Shown here in pieces: positions 33,974-38,456 of a stretch of DNA of 38,456 nt. Location: positions 1-38,456 of the forward strand of contig DASXNH010000002.1 in NCBI GenBank assembly GCA_036495195.1, written 5' to 3'. Position 1 is the first letter of the stretch. Each line of letters opens with the position of its first letter. A program made the translations under genes and the position numbers. The stretch is from Palsa-872 sp036495195 (GTDB lineage Bacteria > Chloroflexota > Dormibacteria > Dormibacterales > Dormibacteraceae). The notes beneath the pieces were generated by a model. It made no database searches. It saw only the letters and a program-made list of their open reading frames with translations, and was not told the origin of the DNA.

Positions 33974-34095
33974 GTGGCGGTCGAGGCGGTGCGCGTCGAG
34001 CCAGGCTTCGAGACGGTCGAGCTCGTCACGCCCGATGAATCGTCGCCGGTCCAGAAACCGCGAATGATCTACCGCGCACCCAGGACCACTTCGCG

Positions 34096-34743
34096 CTAGA
34101 TCGCCTTCGCGCGCGCGGCCACGATCGCCGCCTGCACCCTGTTCTTCACGCCCAGCTCATCGAAGATCGACTGCAGGTGCGTCTTCACCGTGTTCTCGCT
34201 GAGGTGAACGCGGGTCGCGATCTCGCGATTCGAATAGCCCTCGGCGAGGAGCTTCAGAATCTCCACCTGACGGCCGGTCAGCCGCGTGAGCTCGGAGTCC
34301 GGCCCGCCGTGTCGAACCTGGTCGAGGATTCGGCCCGCCACCTGCGGCGAGAGTGGTGTCTCACCTCGGTAGACGGCCCGGATGCTCTCCTCCAGCGTAA
34401 ACCGCTCGACGTCCTTGATCACGTAACCGTCCGCGCCCGCCTTAATGCTCGCGTCCAGCAGATCGCCGTCGGTGTAGACGGTGAGCACCATCACCTTGAC
34501 GTTCGGGAACGCCTCCTTGAGCAGCCGGCACACGTCCGGTCCGGTGACATCGGGCAGCCTCGCATCGAGCAGCACTACGTCGGGCTGCATCTGCCGCGCC
34601 AGGTCGAGGACCTCGGCGCCGCGACCGGTTTCGCCGACGACCTCGAAATCCGGCTGTCCTGAAAGCAGGGCTTTCAGCCCGACTCGAACCATCTCGTGGT
34701 CGTCGACGAGGACGATGCGGATCGGCCGGCGTTGCTCAGTCAT
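34096..34743 (-). CDS. NarL/FixJ family response regulator
   Basis: A 215-residue response regulator. The receiver domain has acidic pocket D14 and D15 in LVDDHEMVR and the phosphorylation site D60 in VVLLDARLPDVTGPD. The LuxR-type helix-turn-helix occupies about 148-212 (LTGRQVEILKLLAEGYSNREIATRVHLSENTVKTHLQSIF). ATG 34743 overlaps the kinase gene stop by 4 bases (ATGA), so it is the partner of that kinase. Target genes are unknown; the hairpin-rich gap upstream of the kinase is one possible region it controls. Confidence 0.95.
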   Translation of the reverse strand: MTEQRRPIRIVLVDDHEMVRVGLKALLSGQPDFEVVGETGRGAEVLDLARQMQPDVVLLDARLPDVTGPDVCRLLKEAFPNVKVMVLTVYTDGDLLDASIKAGADGYVIKDVERFTLEESIRAVYRGETPLSPQVAGRILDQVRHGGPDSELTRLTGRQVEILKLLAEGYSNREIATRVHLSENTVKTHLQSIFDELGVKNRVQAAIVAARAKAI

Positions 34744-35975
34744 CGCGGCTGCACGGATATCGTGGCCCGCACGATCAGCCCGCCCGCCTCCAGGTTCGAG
34801 ACCTCGAAAGTGCCTCCAAGCTCCTCCACCTGACGGGCCATCGAGCGCAACCCGAAATGGCGTTCGTCGGTGCCGTAACCATCGAGGACGTCGGCCGGCG
34901 CGCCGGTGCCGTCGTCCTGGACCGAAAGCGCGACCTGCTCAGGCGCGTACTCGAGCACGACCAGGGCAGAGCTTGCGTGCGCATGCCTCACGACGTTGAG
35001 CAGGCTCGAGTGTGCGATGCGCCACAGCACGCCTTCAGCCGACGCGTCCAGCGACGGAGCGCTGCCGTTGACGATGACCTCGACGTCGAGGCCCAGGTCT
35101 CGGGCGATCTGCCGCGACAGTGCCATCAGGGCGCCCGCCAGGTCGCCCCCCGTCATCGTCGACGGCGAGCTCGCAAAGACGATGCCGTGCGTCGCTTCGG
35201 CGGCGCGCGCGAGGATGTCCCGCGTCTCGTCGAGCTGCCGGCGGGTCGACTCGGCCAGTGATCCCGATTCGAGCACCGACCTCAGCCGGATCCCGATGGC
35301 GAACAGCGCCTGCTCGATCTGGTCGTGCAGCCCGGCGGCGATGCGATTTCGCTCCTCTTCGACCGCGCGGGTCCGCGCCGCCTCGAGCTGCTCCCGGTTC
35401 AGCTCCTTGAGCTTTTCGATCATCTGCCTCTGCCGGTCGTAGAGCCGGGCATTGTCGACCGCGACGGCCGCCTGGTTGGCAAACGTGCCCAGCAGCTCCT
35501 CGTGGTCCTTCGAGTAGCCTCCGGGGCGGTTGGCCACGCCGACCATGCCGATCACCTTCTCGCCGACGGCGAGCGGCACACCGCAGAAGGTTCGGACCGG
35601 CGGGTGGCCGCGCGGCTGGCCGACGCTCAACGGATCGTGCAGCACGTCGTTCGAGATGCGCGGCTGGCCGTCCCTCGCAACCACCCCGGCCACGCTGTCC
35701 CGAAGCACCATGAAGTGGAATTTCCGGTAAAACTCCGCATCCACGTGGTCGGCGCCCTTGATCGCCGCCACGTCCATCGTCTGGCGTTCCGGATCGACCA
35801 GGCCGATGAAGCCAAGCTTGGAGCCGGTCAGCTCGATGCAGTAGCCGAGCGCGTGGTCGAGCACCTGGGGCAGATGGTCGAGCCGCGCGATGTCGGCCGA
35901 CATCGTGTGCAGCAAAGCCAGCTCTCGCCGGCCGTCGCCACCTTCCTGTTGGCTCTCCACCGGTCCCCCATACAC
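34740..35975 (-). CDS. GAF-domain sensor histidine kinase (NarL-partner type)
   Basis: A cytoplasmic kinase of up to 411 residues, without membrane segments. A GAF domain (about 25-180) opens with ARLDHLPQVLDHALGYCIELTGSKLGFIGLVDPE and contains CGVPLAVGEKVIGMVGVANRPGGYS. A HisKA_3 dimerisation helix follows with H217 in ERNRIAAGLHDQIEQALF. The ATPase motifs are SLLNVVRHAHAS (N-box), VQDDGTGAP and FGLRSMARQVEELGG. GTG 35975 is the longest start; GTG 35960, preceded by GGGGGA and placed 15 bases after TAGCCT, may be the true one. It probably senses a small ligand or redox state through the GAF domain. Operon with the response regulator. Confidence 0.92.
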   Translation of the reverse strand: MYGGPVESQQEGGDGRRELALLHTMSADIARLDHLPQVLDHALGYCIELTGSKLGFIGLVDPERQTMDVAAIKGADHVDAEFYRKFHFMVLRDSVAGVVARDGQPRISNDVLHDPLSVGQPRGHPPVRTFCGVPLAVGEKVIGMVGVANRPGGYSKDHEELLGTFANQAAVAVDNARLYDRQRQMIEKLKELNREQLEAARTRAVEEERNRIAAGLHDQIEQALFAIGIRLRSVLESGSLAESTRRQLDETRDILARAAEATHGIVFASSPSTMTGGDLAGALMALSRQIARDLGLDVEVIVNGSAPSLDASAEGVLWRIAHSSLLNVVRHAHASSALVVLEYAPEQVALSVQDDGTGAPADVLDGYGTDERHFGLRSMARQVEELGGTFEVSNLEAGGLIVRATISVQPR

Positions 35976-36287
35976 AGGCTAACTCCAAACGGCAAGGAAC
36001 ATCACTGTTCCTAATCAATCGATGAAGAACCGTGATATCGCTCGGGTGACACGCAACCTTAAAGTTGCCTTATCGACGATGTCCAAGGGCGAACCCTTGA
36101 GTGATCGGTGGAAGCACCGAACATTGGCCACAACGCGCAACGCCAACGACACCTACCTGAGCAGCCGCTTGACCGTCCACCGGCTGCTCACGGAACCCGC
36201 CGATTCCAAAGATCACCCCAACGGGTGGCGCCTTTCATGCTCCAGTGGGTTGAAAGGTGAAGATGCGGCCTGCCACATTTCAATCAA
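35976..36287. other. 312-bp intergenic region with a series of hairpins
   Basis: Between the divergent kinase operon and lysR. The only sizeable open frame (36022-36297) has no family resemblance. The region holds perfect inverted repeats: GCAAC/GTTGC 36053-36068, CAAGGG/CCCTTG 36084-36099, TCGGTG/CACCGA 36105-36120, a 10-bp TGAGCAGCCG/CGGCTGCTCA 36158-36190, CACCC/GGGTG 36214-36227 and CCTTTCA/TGAAAGG 36231-36257. It could be a structured leader of lysR or a small RNA; no known riboswitch class was recognised. Confidence 0.6.
36158..36190. repeat. Perfect 10-bp inverted repeat
   Basis: TGAGCAGCCG at 36158-36167 and CGGCTGCTCA at 36181-36190, separated by 13 bases. It is the strongest of the hairpins in the gap upstream of lysR. 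There is no T-run on either side and no gene ends here, so it is not an obvious terminator; it could be an RNA stem or an operator. Confidence 0.75.
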
Positions 36288-37217
36288 TTGGAACTGAGAC
36301 AGGTGAGAGCTTTCGTCATCGTGAGCGAAGAGAGGCATTTCGGCCGTTCGGCCGCCAGGTTGAACATGACGCAGCCCGCAGTCACACAACGGATACACGC
36401 CCTGGAGCGAGAGCTGGGCGTCGAGCTGCTGACGCGCTCCACCCGCGGCGTGACGCTGACGCGCAGCGGCGCGTATTTCCTCCCGTATGCGGTGCTTCTC
36501 GTGCAGATGGCCGATCAAGCCGTGCGCGATCTGCGCGCATCCTCCAACGGCACCGGCGGTCGGATTCACGTCGCGTACATACCGCACGTCGAGGTGGCTC
36601 TCCCGATCGCCATCATGCAAGAGTTCAGGCGCCGCTTTCCTTCGGTCGAGCTGATCACCACGTTTGGGCATTCCCGGCAGAACATCGAGCAGGTCGAGCG
36701 CGGAGACGTCGACGTGGCGTTCGTCGCGGGAAAAGGACAGCTCCCGGCATCTCTGGTGCAGCGCCAGGTCGCGCTGGGCGAGATGGTCCTCGCGGTTCCG
36801 GCGTCTCATCGCTTTGTCGCCGCCGATGCCGTCGATGCCAGCGAGCTGCGCTCCGAGCGCCTCGTCCTGTTCCCGCAGCACCTCAACCCAGCGCTCCTGG
36901 AAGGCCTTATGTCATGGCTCAGCCGTCACACCGCAGACTCCGTGACCGTCGATGCCCAAGAGCCATACGAGCACGGCCTGGAGCTCGTCGCGCGGGGTGG
37001 ACGGCGGGTGGCACTCGTCCCGCGTGACTTCGCAGCGCGCAGCGCGGTCGAGGGCGTGGTGTTCCGTCCGATGTCGCCGGCGCCGCTCTTTGAGGTGGGC
37101 GCGGTCCATCGGCGCCACGATCCTTCGCCGATCCTCGGAAGTCTGATGCACGTGATCGACGAGGTGATCTCGGCCAGACCCACGCTGGCCCGCGAAGGAG
37201 CCGAGCTGATCGGATGA
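36288..37217 (+). CDS. LysR family transcriptional regulator
   Basis: A 309-residue LysR-type regulator. The winged helix-turn-helix is at 1-60 (MELRQVRAFVIVSEERHFGRSAARLNMTQPAVTQRIHALERELGVELLTRS), and the periplasmic-binding-protein-like effector domain spans about 90-300 (RIHVAYIPHVEVALPIAIMQEFRRRFPSVELI). The start is TTG 36288, which sits exactly where LysR proteins begin; no ATG or GTG gives a complete helix-turn-helix. There is no ribosome-binding site. LysR proteins often control a divergent gene, here the kinase/regulator operon, but this is only positional. Confidence 0.92.
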   Translation: MELRQVRAFVIVSEERHFGRSAARLNMTQPAVTQRIHALERELGVELLTRSTRGVTLTRSGAYFLPYAVLLVQMADQAVRDLRASSNGTGGRIHVAYIPHVEVALPIAIMQEFRRRFPSVELITTFGHSRQNIEQVERGDVDVAFVAGKGQLPASLVQRQVALGEMVLAVPASHRFVAADAVDASELRSERLVLFPQHLNPALLEGLMSWLSRHTADSVTVDAQEPYEHGLELVARGGRRVALVPRDFAARSAVEGVVFRPMSPAPLFEVGAVHRRHDPSPILGSLMHVIDEVISARPTLAREGAELIG

Positions 37218-37340
37218 TCGGAAACAAATTGCAATCGCGCGATTACGTTTTCGATATTGACATCCAAACTCGACGAGCCGGGCTATTGTGGCCTCTGCGC
37301 GCAGTCGCGACTGAAAAAGCGATCCCCCTCCGTAGGGCAC

Positions 37341-37380
37341 CGGGCGGGAGCCTTGCTCCCCCAATGAGGCTCTTCGCCCG
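37341..37380 (+). terminator. Stem-loop downstream of lysR with an alternative fold
   Basis: CGGGCG (37341-37346) pairs with CGCCCG (37375-37380), and the inner GAGCC (37348-37352) with GGCTC (37368-37372), giving 11 pairs with a small internal loop. A competing hairpin GGGAGC (37346-37351)/GCTCCC (37355-37360) uses part of the same 5' arm. It lies 124 bases after the lysR stop. The sequence after it (CCCCTTGATCTTG) is only weakly T-rich, so termination is possible but unsure; an attenuator-like role is an alternative. Confidence 0.4.
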
Positions 37381-37456
37381 CCCCTTGATCTTGCGCGTGA
37401 TTAAAACGACTTATCAACTGATCAACAATCTCACCGGCAACCGTAACTCGCAAGCT

Positions 37457-37462
37457 TAGTGT
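37457..37462 (+). promoter_or_regulatory. Putative -10 box, leaderless start of the globin-STAS gene
   Basis: TAGTGT, 7 bases (tgcccac) before ATG 37470, without a ribosome-binding site. Confidence 0.4.
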
Positions 37463-37469
37463 TGCCCAC

Positions 37470-38438
37470 ATGACGACGGTCGAGTCTCGAAGAGCCGGTC
37501 CGTTGATGGATACGATGAAGATCGCTCCCGACGAGGTCGAGCGTCGTAAGCGTTACCTCGAGTTCGGACCGGAGGACGAGGACCGTCTCGCGTCGATCAA
37601 CGAGATCGCGAGCACCTACGCCGAACCGGTGATCGAGGCGTTTTACGAGCACCTCATGAAGTTCGCCGACACCCAGGTCTTCTTCAGGGATTCGAAGACG
37701 CTCGAGCGCGTCAAGCGGCTGCAGGTGGAGTACTTCCTCCGGCTGACTCAGGGCAACTATGACGCCGGCTATGTCGAGGAGCGCCTGAAGATCGGCGCCG
37801 TGCACGAGCACATCGGCCTCGACGTCAAGTACTACCTCGGCTCTTACAACCTGTACCTGCGTGAGGTCCTCGCACGATTGGTCGCAGCGTTCCCCGGCGA
37901 CGCTCATCGGGCGGTCGACGTTTACCTCTCGCTGATCAAGCTGGTGTTTCTCGACATCGGCCTGGCCATCGACACATATATCTTCCAGCGGGAAAAGACG
38001 ATCGGCCTGCAGCAGGACGCGATCCGCGCCCTTTCCACACCGGTGCTGCAGGTTCGCGAGAAGCTTCTCATCCTGCCGATCATCGGCGAGATAGACACGG
38101 CCAGGGCGAGACAGCTGACCCAGCAGCTGCTTCACTCGATACGCAGCCGCCGGGCCCGTGTCGTGGTGATCGACATCACCGGCGTTCCATCCGTCGATTC
38201 GAACGTCGCCAACCACCTGCTCCTGACCGTCGAGGCGGCGAGGCTGATGGGTGCGACGGCGATCGTCTCCGGCCTCTCGGCCGAGGTGGCGCAGACGCTT
38301 GTCAATCTTGGCGTTGCCCTCGACAAGCTCAACACCGTGGGTGACCTGCAGGGCGGCCTCGAGCGCGCTGATGACCTGCTCGGGTACACGGTGACCAGCA
38401 GCGGCACGGGGCCCGGAGGGGAAGAGCAGAGGATCTGA
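37470..38438 (+). CDS. Globin-coupled sensor with STAS domain (RsbR-like)
   Basis: A 322-residue protein with an N-terminal protoglobin-type sensor domain (about 20-175) and a C-terminal STAS domain (about 195-305). The globin part has the sensor-globin pattern IGAVHEHIGLDVKYYLGSY at 109-127, with H112 at the place of the proximal heme histidine. The STAS part has DITGVPSVDSNVANHLL (235-251), where S244 corresponds to a regulatory phosphorylation position of RsbR proteins. RsbR-like proteins build the stressosome with RsbS and release RsbT on stress. The Bacillus RsbRA globin does not bind heme; the histidine here suggests that this one may. ATG 37470 is preceded by TAGTGT at 7 bases. Confidence 0.88.
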   Translation: MTTVESRRAGPLMDTMKIAPDEVERRKRYLEFGPEDEDRLASINEIASTYAEPVIEAFYEHLMKFADTQVFFRDSKTLERVKRLQVEYFLRLTQGNYDAGYVEERLKIGAVHEHIGLDVKYYLGSYNLYLREVLARLVAAFPGDAHRAVDVYLSLIKLVFLDIGLAIDTYIFQREKTIGLQQDAIRALSTPVLQVREKLLILPIIGEIDTARARQLTQQLLHSIRSRRARVVVIDITGVPSVDSNVANHLLLTVEAARLMGATAIVSGLSAEVAQTLVNLGVALDKLNTVGDLQGGLERADDLLGYTVTSSGTGPGGEEQRI

Positions 38439-38440
38439 CC

Positions 38441-38456
38441 GTGCCCTCACCGATTC
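38441..38456 (+). CDS. Start of a possible RsbS-like STAS protein (partial)
   Basis: GTG 38441 opens a frame with only five complete codons, reading M-P-S-P-I, cut by the window end. It begins 2 bases after the globin-STAS stop, and AGAGGA about 7 bases upstream is a fair ribosome-binding site. Stressosome operons run rsbR-rsbS-rsbT, and RsbS proteins often begin with a similar short proline/isoleucine-rich N-terminus. The identity is inferred from position only. Confidence 0.3.

Noticed and set aside
36022..36297. 91-codon open frame in the hairpin-rich gap
   Set aside because: No family resemblance, ends inside the lysR start, and its codons do not show the G/C third-position bias of the neighbours.
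1..38456. tRNA, rRNA, CRISPR, insertion sequence or phage genes
   Set aside because: Looked for T-arm-like GGTTCGAATCC stretches, spaced repeats and transposase motifs; the only TTCGAATCC found (near 28795) is inside the pepF coding region, and the only tandem repeat is the two-copy block at 21932-22114.

Overview
The window is 38.5 kb of dense, GC-rich, chromosome-like bacterial DNA with strongly G/C-ending codons, many GTG starts, frequent 4-base ATGA/GTGA gene overlaps and few T-rich terminators. The mix of molybdenum-hydroxylase (CO-dehydrogenase family) genes, a two-gene 2-oxoacid:ferredoxin oxidoreductase, a three-gene proton-translocating transhydrogenase, NarL-type two-component genes and a globin-STAS sensor would suit an aerobic soil bacterium of a Chloroflexota/Dormibacterota-like or actinobacterial-like lineage. 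That placement is inference from gene content; no rRNA or tRNA gene was seen. There are no phage genes, insertion sequences or CRISPR arrays.

Layout. (1) 1-6.6 kb: a cox-type cluster on the minus strand, coxS-coxL-coxM-coxD(MoxR)-coxE(VWA), with coxG divergent on the plus strand. The S-L-M order and the PYRGAGR active-site loop mark it as form II, so its substrate is not certainly CO. (2) 6.6-12.2 kb: an unrecognised 169-aa protein, an amidase, a family-10-like glycosidase lipoprotein, a small membrane protein, a cold-shock protein with a structured leader, and a two-gene operon of an alpha/beta hydrolase and an EamA transporter. (3) 12.2-16.6 kb: recQ, a TetR regulator with a palindrome at its own promoter, and two more alpha/beta hydrolases, one a paralogue of the hydrolase at 11.5 kb. 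(4) 16.6-18.9 kb: a TPP riboswitch controlling an NCS1 permease overlapping thiD, which is a pyrimidine import and phosphorylation unit for thiamine. (5) 19-22.1 kb: a proline-rich membrane protein, a double-GNAT acetyltransferase, another membrane protein, and a 383-bp non-coding stretch holding two tandem copies of a block that includes the 3' end of pntB. (6) 22.1-27.9 kb: pntAA-pntAB-pntB (minus) divergent from korA-korB (plus), both redox-carrier systems. (7) 28-31.3 kb: two AlkA-like DNA glycosylases flanking an M3 peptidase. (8) 31.3-36 kb: a membrane histidine kinase, a two-domain VOC protein, and a NarL-type kinase/regulator pair. (9) 36-38.5 kb: a hairpin-rich 312-bp gap, a LysR regulator, a second gap with alternative stem-loops, and a globin-STAS (RsbR-like) protein followed by what looks like the first codons of an RsbS-like partner.

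The clearest shared signal is in the upstream regions. Seven genes have a TAnnnT hexamer ending only 6-8 bases before the start codon and no Shine-Dalgarno sequence, which suggests leaderless mRNAs, whereas genes such as coxS, coxL, cspA and the TPP-controlled permease have strong purine-rich ribosome-binding sites. The best candidates for something undescribed are the hairpin series at 36053-36257, the 12-bp perfect stem touching the cspA ribosome-binding site, and the globin-STAS protein as a possible heme gas sensor of a stressosome. Nothing here is proven to be a new system.
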